Notes: generated from the letters alone by a model not told the origin. 64,000 nucleotides of DNA from Bog-756 sp963806455 (GCA_963806455.1 CAWDXZ010000002.1:62001-126000); one strand, 5' to 3'. Counted from the first letter of the stretch, positions 18,073 through 27,659 are shown. A program made the numbers and translations.

Positions 18073-18106
18073 CTGTGACCGGATGGGGCTCGAGTTGCGA
18101 ACCGCG

Positions 18107-18320
18107 TCACTCGATAAGAGGGGCCGAGGCGGCAGGGGAGCCGGTACCTATCGTGCGGTCTGGTAGTGCTCGGTCGGTGAGGTCGCCGATGACGGTGTGG
18201 GTGCCGAGGAAGTCAAAAGCATCTTGACGCAGGCTCGGCCAGCAATCCCTCGGGCAGCTCCCGGTGCGGCCGGGTGAGCCTCTCGTCGACGCCGAGCACG
18301 ATGACGCCGGCACGAGTCGC
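18107..18320 (-). pseudogene. Unknown gene remnant, frameshifted
   Basis: Two consecutive frames read as one protein end: RAGVIVLGVDERLTRPHREL, PEGLLAEPAS, then after a frame change near 18225 QDAFDFLGTHTVIGDLTDRA and a tail ending at 18107. The sequence looks like real coding material, but I recognise no family and see no start. It lies directly upstream of the GH15 gene on the same strand. Confidence 0.3.
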
Positions 18321-18399
18321 ACCTGCGTCCTAGTGCCCGGCGGGGCAGGGGCTCTCCAGGTTCGAGTGGCTTTGGGAACCTTTGTCTCGGAGAGTCCCG

Positions 18400-18759
18400 T
18401 TACTCCGGACGGAGCGATAGCGCCAGGCGCGGAACGACGAACGACGCGAGAAAGATCGGCAAGAACCTCTTTCCCGTGCACCGGAAGCCGACGACCAATC
18501 CCTCGGCGGCGCTGAAGTTGAGAGTGCGGCTCAAGTTTCGGCCGTTCCGGACTTGCAAGGTGTGGTGCCCGGCTTCGATCGGTATCTCGATCGTGTCGTT
18601 CATCTCGAGCGATCCGACGCGCTCACCGTCGACAACGATATCGAACGTGCCACGACGGACCTCAACGCCGATCGCTTTGTGCGTCAGCTTGAGAGTTGCT
18701 GACACCTCCAGACTCCCTTCTGTGTCAGTCGATCGGCCGGTCCGCTTCCATTGTGTCAT
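18400..18759 (-). CDS. Small conserved hypothetical protein
   Basis: A 119-residue protein with no recognised domain. The middle is beta-rich and repetitive (AIGVEVRRGTFDIVVDGERV, IEIPIEAGHHTLQVRNGRN), recalling a PEGA-like or small beta-sandwich domain that displays a carboxyl-terminal hydrophobic stretch (FLPIFLASFVVPRLALSL near residues 98-116). That last stretch could act as a membrane tail. The frame is clean and no alternative frame makes sense. Function unknown. Confidence 0.6.
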   Translation of the reverse strand: MTQWKRTGRSTDTEGSLEVSATLKLTHKAIGVEVRRGTFDIVVDGERVGSLEMNDTIEIPIEAGHHTLQVRNGRNLSRTLNFSAAEGLVVGFRCTGKRFLPIFLASFVVPRLALSLRPE

Positions 18760-19003
18760 CCGCCATCTGCCTGGAGCCGTGCCTCGGCACCACCGGGTCC
18801 GCCGGGGCGCCGGGGCGACGCACCACTCGGGCCGAACGATCCGGCCTTCCCGTTCGGTGGCGCCCTTGCTGTCAACTCACCCCTGGAACAGAATAGGGCT
18901 ACCGGCAAAAGGGGCCGGGAGATAGGGGGCCGCGGCGACGAAGCGTGGCGCCCGATGGGCTGTCGGGTCGGGGCGTACCAGTCGCTCTCCGTGGAGTTCG
19001 ACT

Positions 19004-19413
19004 GATGGCTGACCTTCCGGGGATCACCCACGTTGCGCTCACAGTGTCGGATCTCGACCGAAGCTCTGTCACAGCCTCTACGGGCTCGGACACGGGGGCA
19101 CCTTGGCTTTCTTCCAGTTCGCAAACGGCCAGTTCTCCGAGCAGTTCGCACCGCCACCAACGCCTTCGCTGTTCCGACACCTCGCACTCCTGGTCACGCC
19201 CGAACAGCAAGACGCGATCCACAACCGGGCTGAGGCCACTGGCATAGAGACGATGATGGCCGACCACGGCTACTGCCGATCCCTCTACGTCAGAGATCCG
19301 AACGACCTCCTGTTGAGTTCACGGTCGATCGTCCTGAGGTCGAGAGATCGACACCATCCGACGGGAGAACGCGCGGTAGTGATCTCGATCGCTGGCTGTC
19401 GAGGGATCACATG
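19004..19413 (+). pseudogene. VOC (glyoxalase-fold) protein, frameshifted
   Basis: It begins with the typical first strand MADLPGITHVALTVSDLDRS. After a deletion that removes the usual WYxxLLG segment it continues in another frame: YGLGHGGTLAFFQFANGQFS, HLALLVTPEQQDAIHNRAEA and SLYVRDPNDL. A last frame gives PVEFTVDRPEVERS, the usual end strand LEFTVD of VOC proteins. At least two frame changes are needed. Metal ligands cannot be judged. It is a decayed dioxygenase- or glyoxalase-like gene. Confidence 0.68.
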
Positions 19414-19600
19414 AGCAACAACGATTGGCGCCCGCCGTCCCGACCGCTCCAATGTGCGGTATCGAGGGGGGTACCTCACGCGCCACGTTGCGCTTCCCCT
19501 TCGGCCCGAAGCGGGAACGTCACCCCTTGAGAATCTGGTGGGGGGCGCGTCCAACCCGGCGGGATGGCGGTGGATGTTGAATACAAGCAGTCGATCCCAA

Positions 19601-20803
19601 TCAGGGAAGAGTCTTGGTGAAAGCGGCTTCGCTGGCGATCCCTGCCATCGCTCTGGCATTGAGCCAGCCGGGCAGATGACGGGCGACGGCGTCCCGTGCT
19701 CCGACGATCAGCGGTGACTGCGTCGTGGCCAGCTGTCCGAGCCTGCGGGAGCCCCGAACGATGGTCCGAGCTCGCCGAAGGCGAAGCGAGTCATACCGGG
19801 ACAACGCCGCGACCGGGTCGGGCAGACGCCCCATGCATTCGGCCAGTACCACTGCATCCTCGATGCCCTGGCAGGCCCCTTGCCCCAGATCTGGTGTCAT
19901 GGGGTGCCCGGCATCCCCGAGCAGGGCCACTCTGCCGGCGGCCAGGCGTCGAGGCACGGCATCGAAGAAGTCGGCAATCACCAGACGGTCGTTCTCTGTC
20001 CTCTCGATGAGGTGGGGAATCGGGTCGGGCCATGACGAGAAGATGCTCAGCAGGAACTCGCGGTGGTCCCGGATCGAAGCGTTGACCCCTTCGGGAAGGC
20101 CTACGTCGGCTGCCCAGTACACCGAGCCGTCGCGCAGCGAGCCAGCGACAAATTGGTTGCCTTCTCCGACCGTGAGCGTGGCTCTGGGCACGAGATCGGC
20201 CGCCTCCTCCAGCACGGCCCGCCAGGAAGTGCGATTGCGGTACGTCAGGGGAGGATTTCCGAAGAGGGAGCTAGCGATCGACCGGATGCCATCGCATGCC
20301 AAGACGACCGAGGCGACGAGAGAGGTCCTGTCGGCCAGTTCGACCTCGACAGAGCCGTCTCGCGGCTCGATCTGCACGCCCGGTGTGTTCAGGCGTATCG
20401 GAATGTGGGAGGCGGCGTCGAGCAGGAGATGCTGGAGATCGGACCGTCGGACGATAAGAGCCTGCGAGGAGGCGGCATTGCCGAGCCGATCCTGTCGAAA
20501 GCGAAGGAGCAGGCGTCCGGACCTGTCTCGGGCGACTGGAGCCGGTTCCGGCCTCCCAATGTTGATGACAGGTTGGCGGAGCCCGACGCGCTCCAGGGCG
20601 GCCAGGGCGTTTGGCCAGATCGAAAGTGCAGTTCCCGCCTGAGTGAGGGCTGCCGCCCGTTCCACGACCTGAACGTCGATCCCGATCCGGTCGAGGGCGA
20701 TGGCGGCGGTGAGACCGGCGATCCCCGCTCCGACAACGACAACCCCAGGCTCAGCTCGCCTCGCCACATCGGCATCGTATGACACCATCGGCCGCACAGG
20801 CAC
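19601..20803 (-). CDS. FAD-dependent monooxygenase (aromatic hydroxylase type)
   Basis: A group A flavoprotein monooxygenase of 395-400 residues. The FAD Rossmann motif VVVGAGIAGLTAAIALDR lies near residues 21-38, the middle DG motif as VVLACDGIRSIA near 166-177, and the GD motif as RVALLGDAGHPMTPDLGQGA near 288-307. These belong to the salicylate-hydroxylase/PHBH family, which inserts one oxygen using NAD(P)H. Three starts are possible (20803, 20797, 20788); ATG 20788 is the only ATG. The substrate is unknown. The neighbouring hydrolase gene faces away from it, so they could share a control region. Confidence 0.88.
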   Translation of the reverse strand: MPVRPMVSYDADVARRAEPGVVVVGAGIAGLTAAIALDRIGIDVQVVERAAALTQAGTALSIWPNALAALERVGLRQPVINIGRPEPAPVARDRSGRLLLRFRQDRLGNAASSQALIVRRSDLQHLLLDAASHIPIRLNTPGVQIEPRDGSVEVELADRTSLVASVVLACDGIRSIASSLFGNPPLTYRNRTSWRAVLEEAADLVPRATLTVGEGNQFVAGSLRDGSVYWAADVGLPEGVNASIRDHREFLLSIFSSWPDPIPHLIERTENDRLVIADFFDAVPRRLAAGRVALLGDAGHPMTPDLGQGACQGIEDAVVLAECMGRLPDPVAALSRYDSLRLRRARTIVRGSRRLGQLATTQSPLIVGARDAVARHLPGWLNARAMAGIASEAAFTKTLP

Positions 20804-21037
20804 ATATTCAACTCGGATCGATCGGCGATTGGATCGGCAACGGGCGGGAGGGTCGTTCGGTCACGGTTCATTCGAATGGTCACTACCCCGTCAATCCATG
20901 CAGTACGAGTCCACGCTGACGATGCCGGCTTCGACCTCACCGTTCTTTCGAGCCCCGCTGGCCGGCGTTACCCGAGATCGTCCCCGGAGAGTGCTGGATA
21001 TCCATTGCAGGTTTGTCCATCGCTGTATCGTCTACCT

Positions 21038-21909
21038 GTGGTCCGCACCCTCGGTGATCAGGAGCTCAGGCTCCGCAGCGGACGAAGGACCGGATACACA
21101 CTGTATGGGGATCCAGCCGGAACTCCAGTAGTGAACTGCCATGGCGGGCTCGTGAGCGGCCACGATGTCGGTCCAGTCGAGGGGGATGCTCGAGCGCTGG
21201 GTGCCTCGATCATTTCGCCCGACCGTCCCGGGGTAGGCCGCACCGATCGGCTGGCCGGCTACGGCATCCTCTCGTGGGTACGCACTGATCTAGAACCCCT
21301 TCTCGATCATCTGGGAGTCGATTCATTGTCCGTGATGGGGTGGTCAGAGGGAGGACAGTATGCGTTGGCGGTTGCCTTCACTCTCGGACCGCGGATCCTG
21401 CGCTGTGCTGTGGTTGCCGGATGCCTTCCGCTCGATGACCGGGCCACCCGAAAGGAGATGAATCGCCTCGATCGGTCATTGATCGGTATGTCCATACACG
21501 CGCCGTTCGTGGCGCGAGGCTATTTCGTCATCACCAGGCTCCTGTCGCAACACGCCCCCACCGTGCTTGTGCGCCTGGCGACGAGGGATCTTCCGGTGGC
21601 CGAAGCCAGAGCCGTCACCGACCGCGGCCGGTGGCTCCCGTCACTGCTCGGTGAAGGGGCGAGCGATCCACGAGGAGGAGTGGACGAGTACCTTGCGTTG
21701 AGTGCGTCGTGGGGATTCGTACCCGAGGACATCAAGATCCCAGTGTGCGTCTTCCAGGGCGGGGCGGATGCACTTGTACCCGAAAGTTGGGGCGTGAGTT
21801 GGCAAGGAGCATACCTGACGCCACCATCTCCACCTATTCCGATGAGGGTTACTTCATCGCGCTGACCCGCCGCCGCGAGGTGCTTGAGTACTTGGTGGCT
21901 GATCTCTGA
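21038..21909 (+). pseudogene. Alpha/beta hydrolase, one frameshift near the C-terminus
   Basis: An alpha/beta hydrolase of the MhpC type, with GTG start at 21038. It shows TGYTLYGDPAGTPVVNCHGG (oxyanion region), SPDRPGVGRTDRLAGYG, the nucleophile elbow GWSEGGQYALAVA, and the acid-residue segment FQGGADALVP. Just after that, near 21780, the frame is lost. The correct C-terminus continues in the next frame as RKLGRELARSIPDATISTYS with DEGYFIALTRRREVLEYL. The catalytic His of the family would lie near that shift and is read as DEGY rather than DxGH, so it may be damaged as well. Confidence 0.78.
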
Positions 21910-22091
21910 CAGACCATGGTGGTGACCCAACGATCCCGTAGGGACGTGGTGGCTCGTCGAATTCTGAGTTTGCATCCTCGAATCGTCTGGATCTTCGGCC
22001 TCCATTCCGAGTGACGGGACCACGCTCGTGTCCAGGTCAGTTCGACCAAACTCAGGGCAGGGCCAGTCAGACCGAGACGGGCGAGAGTGCA

Positions 22092-22577
22092 TCAAATGTT
22101 CGCATTCGACCCAGTGAAGATATCTGCGGCGGATGGTTCGCCGGCGGCCGCAGCGAAGGCGTTCATTGCCTCGACAAGCGGTTGCCGATTACCCAGCGGC
22201 ATGCCACCCAGGATGCGCTTGATTTCGAGCCGCCTCTTGCGGGTCGCCTCTCCGACGAGTTTGTTCCCCTCGTCGGTCAGGTAGAGGGCCACGGCCCGTC
22301 GATCGGTCTCGTCTCGTCGGCGCCGCACCAGCTTCTTTCGCACCAGTCGGTCGACCATGCGACTCGCCGTCGATGCGTTCACATCCAATCGCCCGGCGAG
22401 GTCAATGACCCGCTGGGGCCCCTGCGTGGCCAGGATGACAAGGGCCCGGTACTGCGGCAAGGTGATCTCGACTCCGGACAGACCAGGCAAGCTGCGGGCG
22501 GCGACGGCGACCAGGGCCCGGCTGGCTACCGCGAAGGCGTCGATCAGCTCATCGTCGGCCTCCAGGTCCGCCGTCAT
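22092..22577 (-). CDS. MarR-family transcriptional regulator
   Basis: A 161-residue winged-helix regulator. ITLPQYRALVILATQGPQRV, IDLAGRLDVNASTASRMVDR and LVRKKLVRRRRDETDRRAVA form the DNA-binding part near residues 38-105, with typical MarR wing residues DxRxxxxxLT. It is divergent from the SDR at 22686 and probably controls it. It is about 45 percent identical by eye to the MarR at 36.7-37.2 kb. Both promoters carry the same ATAGTGCAA-N3-TACTG motif. Confidence 0.88.
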   Translation of the reverse strand: MTADLEADDELIDAFAVASRALVAVAARSLPGLSGVEITLPQYRALVILATQGPQRVIDLAGRLDVNASTASRMVDRLVRKKLVRRRRDETDRRAVALYLTDEGNKLVGEATRKRRLEIKRILGGMPLGNRQPLVEAMNAFAAAAGEPSAADIFTGSNANI

Positions 22578-22612
22578 CTCACGGCCCGATCGGCATGTTT
22601 AGAAATACGTGC

Positions 22613-22629
22613 ATAGTGCAATAGTACTG
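22613..22629. promoter_or_regulatory. Candidate MarR operator, copy 1
   Basis: ATAGTGCAA-N3-TACTG lies 36 bases upstream of the MarR start in the 108-bp divergent region shared with the SDR. The same 14 fixed bases occur upstream of the second MarR gene. Next to it TGCATAGTGCA forms a small palindrome. Confidence 0.5.
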
Positions 22630-22685
22630 CTCAGCAGTGGGTTCGCTGGTCGAGCCAATCGATTCATCCAAGGAAGGGAGCTGCC

Positions 22686-23744
22686 TTGTCACCGCGCAGG
22701 ATTGCCGTAGTCACGGGGGCGTCGGCGGGCGTCGGAAGAGCAACTGCGACGGCATTCGCCGAGCGGGGATTCGATGTGGCCCTCTTGTCCCGAGGAGTAG
22801 GGGGGCTCGAGGCTGCCGCCAAGGATGTCGAAGCAGCCGGAGGCCATGCGCTCGTCATACCCACCGATGTCGCATCATTCACCCAGGTCGAGGAGGCAGC
22901 CTCCCGGGTCGAAGACGAACTCGGCACAATCGACGTATGGGTGAACGACGCAATGACGACAGTCTTTGCTCCCCTGATGGACGTGACCCCAGCCGATTTC
23001 CAGAGGGCTGTCGAAGTCACGTTCTTCGGACAGGTCTGGGGGACGATGGCGGCTCTCTCCCGAATGATGCCCCGTGACAAGGGGAACATCGTGAATGTGG
23101 GCTCGGCGCTGTCCTTTGTGGGGATCCCGCTCCAGTCGGCCTATTGCTCCTCGAAATTCGCATGCCGGGGGTTCTTCGAGTCGACACGTGCTGAGCTCCT
23201 CCACAAGGGAAGCCACGTGCGCATGAGCATGGTCCACCTTCCTGCCGTCAATACGCCCCAATTCGATTGGTGTGAGACCACGCTTGATCGGCACCCCCAA
23301 CCGGTGCCCCCCATCTACCAACCCGAGATCCCGGCCAGGTTCATCGTGGACGCCGCGCTCGACGGTCGGCGAGCCAAGACGGTGGGATCGTGGAACAAGA
23401 TGTTGGTCCTCGTGGACAGCCTCGTTCCAACGCTCGGGAACCAGTATGCCGCCCTCGGGGCATGGGACACCCAGATGACCACCGACCCGGTGAGTCGGGA
23501 TCGTCGCTCGAACCTTCGAGAGCCTGCAGACGACGATGCCGACCATGGTTCACATGGGATGTTCGACGATCGGGCCGGTGGCGTCCTGGACCCCACGTTC
23601 CTTCGCACCCTGCCCACCACTGCCTCGACCTTTCTCGAAGCCGCCCGTCGCACCGTCCGGGAAGTGAGAGAAACGCGCGCCAGAAGACGTGTACAAGCGA
23701 AGACGTCATCGAGGGATGCACATTCGATCCCTTCCCATCCATGA
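22686..23744 (+). CDS. SDR family oxidoreductase with C-terminal extension
   Basis: A 352-residue short-chain dehydrogenase. The cofactor motif is VVTGASAGVGRATATAFAER at residues 8-27. The NNAG position reads VNDAMTT, which is unusual. The catalytic set is NVGSALSFVGIPLQSAYCSSK. Residues beyond about 270 form a polar Arg-rich extension not needed for catalysis. The start is a TTG at 22686 with AAGGAAGGGAG upstream. Its stop overlaps the ATG of the next gene (ATGA at 23741), so both are translated together. A divergent MarR probably regulates them. Confidence 0.85.
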   Translation: MSPRRIAVVTGASAGVGRATATAFAERGFDVALLSRGVGGLEAAAKDVEAAGGHALVIPTDVASFTQVEEAASRVEDELGTIDVWVNDAMTTVFAPLMDVTPADFQRAVEVTFFGQVWGTMAALSRMMPRDKGNIVNVGSALSFVGIPLQSAYCSSKFACRGFFESTRAELLHKGSHVRMSMVHLPAVNTPQFDWCETTLDRHPQPVPPIYQPEIPARFIVDAALDGRRAKTVGSWNKMLVLVDSLVPTLGNQYAALGAWDTQMTTDPVSRDRRSNLREPADDDADHGSHGMFDDRAGGVLDPTFLRTLPTTASTFLEAARRTVREVRETRARRRVQAKTSSRDAHSIPSHP

Positions 23745-24406
23745 GACCGACGAGGAGCACTCTGCGGACGGAAGATTCACTCGATCTACTCGATCGGCAA
23801 GACCGAGTTCTCGAGGAGTTGTTCGAAGCCTGGCGAGGCACTGATCCAACAGGCCGCGACCAAGGACAGAAGACCAAGTTGAACTGGGAGCGAGGAACGG
23901 TCGCCAAGCTGATCCTGGAACAAGGCGCTCTCCGGATTGCGGCCCTCGACGATGTGACTCGGGCCCTGAAGCGGTGTCACCAGGATGTGCTGGCCGCAGA
24001 CGTCGGGCAGCACATCCGCTCTGCCAAGGTCTGTCTGGGCCACATCGACTCGTGTACAAGAGGTGTCACGGCACTCGATCTCCGCTTCTCGGTCGCCTTG
24101 GATGAAGCAATCGAAGGACTCAGGAACCTCTGGATCGACGACATGCGAAGGCAAGCCGCCGCCAGTTCAGCGGTTGCCCGAGCATTGGGGACTGAGCGAA
24201 AGCGGTTGCACAGTGCCCTCTATATCCGCGCCCATGCTCCCCTCCACCCGTCCATCCGTCGCCGTTGGTACCACAAGATCCCCTTGATGGTGCGAATTCA
24301 TGCACTGTACGACCTGCTACGAAGTTTCCCCGACGCCGAAAGCGCGAATTGGGCCGACAAGGCCCTGAGCGAGAGCGTCGATCAAGGCGGCCACCTTGAC
24401 GTGTGA
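23741..24406 (+). CDS. Helical protein, hemerythrin-like scaffold without metal ligands (hypothetical)
   Basis: A 221-residue, mostly alpha-helical protein translationally coupled to the SDR by an ATGA overlap. Its start, DSLDLLDRQDRVLEELFEAW, and the following RGTVAKLILEQGALRIAALD resemble the first helices of hemerythrin HHE proteins. The His and Glu ligands of that family are absent: QDR stands where the first His would be. A long helical region follows (LDEAIEGLRNLWIDDMRRQA). It may be a structural relative or an unrelated bundle. Function unknown. Confidence 0.55.
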   Translation: MRPTRSTLRTEDSLDLLDRQDRVLEELFEAWRGTDPTGRDQGQKTKLNWERGTVAKLILEQGALRIAALDDVTRALKRCHQDVLAADVGQHIRSAKVCLGHIDSCTRGVTALDLRFSVALDEAIEGLRNLWIDDMRRQAAASSAVARALGTERKRLHSALYIRAHAPLHPSIRRRWYHKIPLMVRIHALYDLLRSFPDAESANWADKALSESVDQGGHLDV

Positions 24407-24629
24407 AGGTGCAACTCTACAGCGTCTCCCTTCTTCGGCAGCCGGATCGAGACTTGTCGTCAGCATCGAGTCACAGGGCGTGGCGATCCTCGGATTCCGT
24501 CCCGCTCGATACGCCGCCGACATGCGTCGACGACACCGTCACGGGGTAGGTATCCGGGGACGGGATGCGAGGAAGCGCAGATTTCCAGACAGCTGACCGC
24601 GTGTCAGAGTGCAAGGTGAAGGAGGATCG

Positions 24630-26432
24630 GTGAGCCAGTCGGTCGGTGCCTATTTGTTGGAGCGGTTGGGATCCTGGGGGATAGACCGGGTGTTCGCCTA
24701 TCCCGGGGATGGGATCAACGGGATTTTGGGGGCATGGGTGAAGGCGGAATCGTCTCCCCAGTTCATCCAGGCACGCCACGAGGAGATGGCGGCGTTCGAA
24801 GCGGTGGGCTACGCCAAATTCTCGGGCCAGGTCGGGGTGTGCATGGCCACGTCCGGGCCCGGGGCCATTCACCTGCTCAACGGCTTGTACGACGCCAAGC
24901 TCGATCACGTGCCGGTGCTGGCGATCGTCGGGCAGACCGACCGCACCGCCCAGGGCGGCTCCTATCAGCAGGAGATCGACCTGGCCAGCCTGTTCAAGGA
25001 CGTGTGTCACCAGTACGTGCAGACGGTGAATGCGCCACAGCAGCTGCCGAACCTGGTCGACCGGGCCATCCGGACCGCCATGGCCACCCACTCACCGACG
25101 TGCATCATCGTGCCCTACGACGTTCAGGAGCTCGACTGGGAACCGCCGGGTCACGAGTTCAAGATGGTTCCCTCCAGTTTGGACATCTCCTGGCCTCGCC
25201 TTGCACCCGAGGACGACGGCATCCAGAGGGCAGCCGAGATCCTCAATGCCGGCACAAAGGTCGCCATGCTGGTCGGTCAAGGAGCAAGGGGGGCGCGGGA
25301 GGAGATCGCCGACGTGGCCGACACGCTCGGCGCCGGGGTGGCCAAAGCGCTACTCGGGAAAGACGTCCTCTCCGACGACCTTCCATGGGTGACCGGCTCC
25401 CTCGGCTTGTTGGGGACGAGACCCAGCTACGAGCTGATGATGGACTGCGACACCCTGTTGACCGTCGGCTCCAACTTCCCCTACACCCAGTTCCTCCCCC
25501 CACTGGACCAGGCGCGGGCCATCCAGATCGATCATGACGGGTCGTTCATCGGCATGCGCTACCCCTACGAGGTGAACCTGGTCGCCGATGCCTCGAGCTC
25601 CCTACAGGCCCTCCTTCCCCTGTTGAAGCGCAAGGACGACCGGTCATGGCGGGAGGCGGTCGAGAAGAACGTGTCGGACTGGTGGGACACGATGCAACGA
25701 CAGGCCATGACCGACAGCGACAAGGACGGGATCGTCAACCCGCAACGGCTGTTCTGGGAGCTCTCCGAGCGGCTCCCGGCCAATGCCATTGTCTCGTCCG
25801 ACTCGGGCTCGGCCGCCAATTGGTACGCCCGACATCTGAAGTTCACCACCACGGAGCAGCGCGGGTCGCTGTCGGGGACGCTCGCCACCATGGGCCCAGG
25901 GGTGCCCTATGCCATCGGCGCCAAGTTCGCCCATCCGGACCGTCCGGCGATCGCCTTCGAGGGCGACGGTGCCATGCAGATGAACGGGATGGCCGAGCTC
26001 ATCACCGTCAAGCGGTACTGGCAGGAGTGGTCGGATCCCCGCCTGATCGTGGCCGTGCTGCACAACAACGACCTCAATCAGGTGACCTGGGAGATGCGGG
26101 CCCAGGTGGGTGTGCCCAAGTTCACCGCCTCCCAGGACCTGCCGGACGTCTCCTACGCCGCGTTCGCCGCCGGCCTCGGGCTCGAGGCGATCGAGATCCG
26201 TCATGCGGACGAGGTGGGGCCGGCCTGGGAAAAGGCACTGTCCGCCGATCGCCCGACGGTGCTGGACGTCCACACCGACCCGGACGTCCCGCCGATCCCA
26301 CCCCACGCCACCCTGCAGCAGATGCGCGACGCGGCCAAGGCCCTCATCGGTGGTGACGAGAATGCCTGGGGAGTGCTGAAGACCGGCGTCCGGCAGAAGG
26401 CGCAGGAGTTCCTACCCGGGACGAAGGCCTGA
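24630..26432 (+). CDS. ThDP-dependent enzyme (pyruvate oxidase/acetolactate synthase-like)
   Basis: About 600 residues with the three domains of ThDP decarboxylases. The PYR domain has GIDRVFAYPGDGINGIL and the cofactor-activating Glu in RHEEMAAFEAVGYAKFSG near residue 49. A central NAD/FAD-like domain follows. The PP domain holds the ThDP motif EGDGAMQMNGMAELITVKRY near 443, ending HNNDLN. Closest in layout is pyruvate oxidase (PoxB). The GTG at 24630 follows AAGGAGGATCG and is preferred over the GTG at 24609. It heads a six-gene operon and would decarboxylate a 2-oxo acid in the cytoplasm or at the membrane. Confidence 0.85.
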   Translation: MSQSVGAYLLERLGSWGIDRVFAYPGDGINGILGAWVKAESSPQFIQARHEEMAAFEAVGYAKFSGQVGVCMATSGPGAIHLLNGLYDAKLDHVPVLAIVGQTDRTAQGGSYQQEIDLASLFKDVCHQYVQTVNAPQQLPNLVDRAIRTAMATHSPTCIIVPYDVQELDWEPPGHEFKMVPSSLDISWPRLAPEDDGIQRAAEILNAGTKVAMLVGQGARGAREEIADVADTLGAGVAKALLGKDVLSDDLPWVTGSLGLLGTRPSYELMMDCDTLLTVGSNFPYTQFLPPLDQARAIQIDHDGSFIGMRYPYEVNLVADASSSLQALLPLLKRKDDRSWREAVEKNVSDWWDTMQRQAMTDSDKDGIVNPQRLFWELSERLPANAIVSSDSGSAANWYARHLKFTTTEQRGSLSGTLATMGPGVPYAIGAKFAHPDRPAIAFEGDGAMQMNGMAELITVKRYWQEWSDPRLIVAVLHNNDLNQVTWEMRAQVGVPKFTASQDLPDVSYAAFAAGLGLEAIEIRHADEVGPAWEKALSADRPTVLDVHTDPDVPPIPPHATLQQMRDAAKALIGGDENAWGVLKTGVRQKAQEFLPGTKA

Positions 26433-26433
26433 G

Positions 26434-26895
26434 GTGATGGTGCGGCACCGGGAACCGACCGCCGACCTGGGCGGCCGAGTGATGGCGGACATCCGGACGG
26501 GCCGGTTCGAGCGGAGCCTGGCCGGGCTGGTCGCCGCGGGTGCGGTGGTCACGGCGGCCGAGATCTTCACCGAGCACGATGGAGCCAGTTTCGGCAACAA
26601 GATGATGTGGTGGCCGATCGTGATCGTCCCGACCATGGCCCCGGCCGGGGTGGCGGCGGTGTTCTCGCGTCGGGCCGCGAAGACGATCCTGCCGGTGGCC
26701 TCGGCGGTGGTCGTGGCCAATGGGATACAGGGGACGTTCCTGCACTGGCGCGGTATCCTGCAGAAGCCGGGCGGCCGTGCGAACCTTCGCTACAACATCG
26801 AAATGGGACCGCCGATGTTCGCGCCTCTGCTGGCGTCCATGGTCGGCGGCATGGGCATCCTGGCCGCCCTGCTCCGCCGCGAGGGCGACCATTGA
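26434..26895 (+). CDS. Small membrane protein in sugar-oxidation operon
   Basis: A protein of about 140-153 residues with four hydrophobic segments: LAGLVAAGAVVTAAEIF, WPIVIVPTMAPAGVAAVF, ILPVASAVVVANGIQGTF and MFAPLLASMVGGMGILAALL. Possible starts are GTG 26434, ATG 26437 or ATG 26482 (MADIRTGRFERS). It has no family I can name. Its stop overlaps the TTG start of the next gene. Its place just before a gluconate-dehydrogenase-type pair suggests a membrane anchor or electron-transfer partner; this is inference. Confidence 0.75.
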   Translation: MMVRHREPTADLGGRVMADIRTGRFERSLAGLVAAGAVVTAAEIFTEHDGASFGNKMMWWPIVIVPTMAPAGVAAVFSRRAAKTILPVASAVVVANGIQGTFLHWRGILQKPGGRANLRYNIEMGPPMFAPLLASMVGGMGILAALLRREGDH

Positions 26896-27659
26896 CCGGA
26901 CAGCACCCGTCGAGAGGGCTGGCGACGCGCCATAAGCCGGTGACCCCGGGTGGCAAGGGCCGGATGGGGGACTTCGACGTCCTCGCCGAGGTCGGTCGCT
27001 GGGATCTGGTCACCGCCGGGGTCGTCCTCGCCCGGCTGGACGCCGACCCCCACCTGTCCTTCTTCACCGCTGTCGAAGAGCCGACCGTCCGGGCACTGGC
27101 CGACCTGCTGTTGGCCCAGCACGACGAACCTCGGGTGCCGGTGGTGGAGATGATGGACAAGCGGCTGGTGGCCGGCGAGACCGACGGCTGGCACTACGTC
27201 GACATGCCCGAGGACGCCCAGGCCTGGCGGCAAAGCCTGGCCGCGCTGGACGACGAAGCCACCTCGGTGTACGGCAACCGCTTCTCCCAGGTGCCCCTCG
27301 AGAGCCAGGCCGTGCTGATCCAGGCCGTCCAGGACGCCGACCAGTGGCACGGGTTCACCGCCAAGCACTTGTGGAGCCTGTGGACCCGGTACGTCTGCAC
27401 CGCCTTCTATTCCCATCCCTGGGCGTGGAACGAGATCGGATTCGGCGGGCCCGCCTACCCCCGGGGCTACAAGAACATGGGCATCGACCGGCGAGAGGAA
27501 TGGGAGCGCCCGGAGATTGACGATGCCGACCCCGTCCCCTGGATCGAGCGGCGAGAACGAGCATTGAGGGCCCACGGGGAGCGCACCGCCGGGCACCGCT
27601 CCCCCCGAGCGTCTCAGGAGAAATCGACACCGGTCGGATCGGGTGCTTTGGACCGGTGA
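26892..27659 (+). CDS. Gluconate 2-dehydrogenase subunit 3-like protein
   Basis: About 255 residues. The core FFTAVEEPTVRALADLLLAQ and VPVVEMMDKRLVAGETDGWHY fits the Gluconate_2-dh3 domain, the small helical partner of GMC-type flavoprotein subunits. The C-terminal part has FTAKHLWSLWTRYVCTAFYS and GGPAYPRGYKNMG. A TTG at 26892 overlaps the previous stop; no better start exists. No Tat or Sec signal is visible, unlike many members. Its stop overlaps the GTG of the GMC gene (GTGA at 27656), as expected for a two-subunit enzyme. Confidence 0.8.
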   Translation: MTGQHPSRGLATRHKPVTPGGKGRMGDFDVLAEVGRWDLVTAGVVLARLDADPHLSFFTAVEEPTVRALADLLLAQHDEPRVPVVEMMDKRLVAGETDGWHYVDMPEDAQAWRQSLAALDDEATSVYGNRFSQVPLESQAVLIQAVQDADQWHGFTAKHLWSLWTRYVCTAFYSHPWAWNEIGFGGPAYPRGYKNMGIDRREEWERPEIDDADPVPWIERRERALRAHGERTAGHRSPRASQEKSTPVGSGALDR

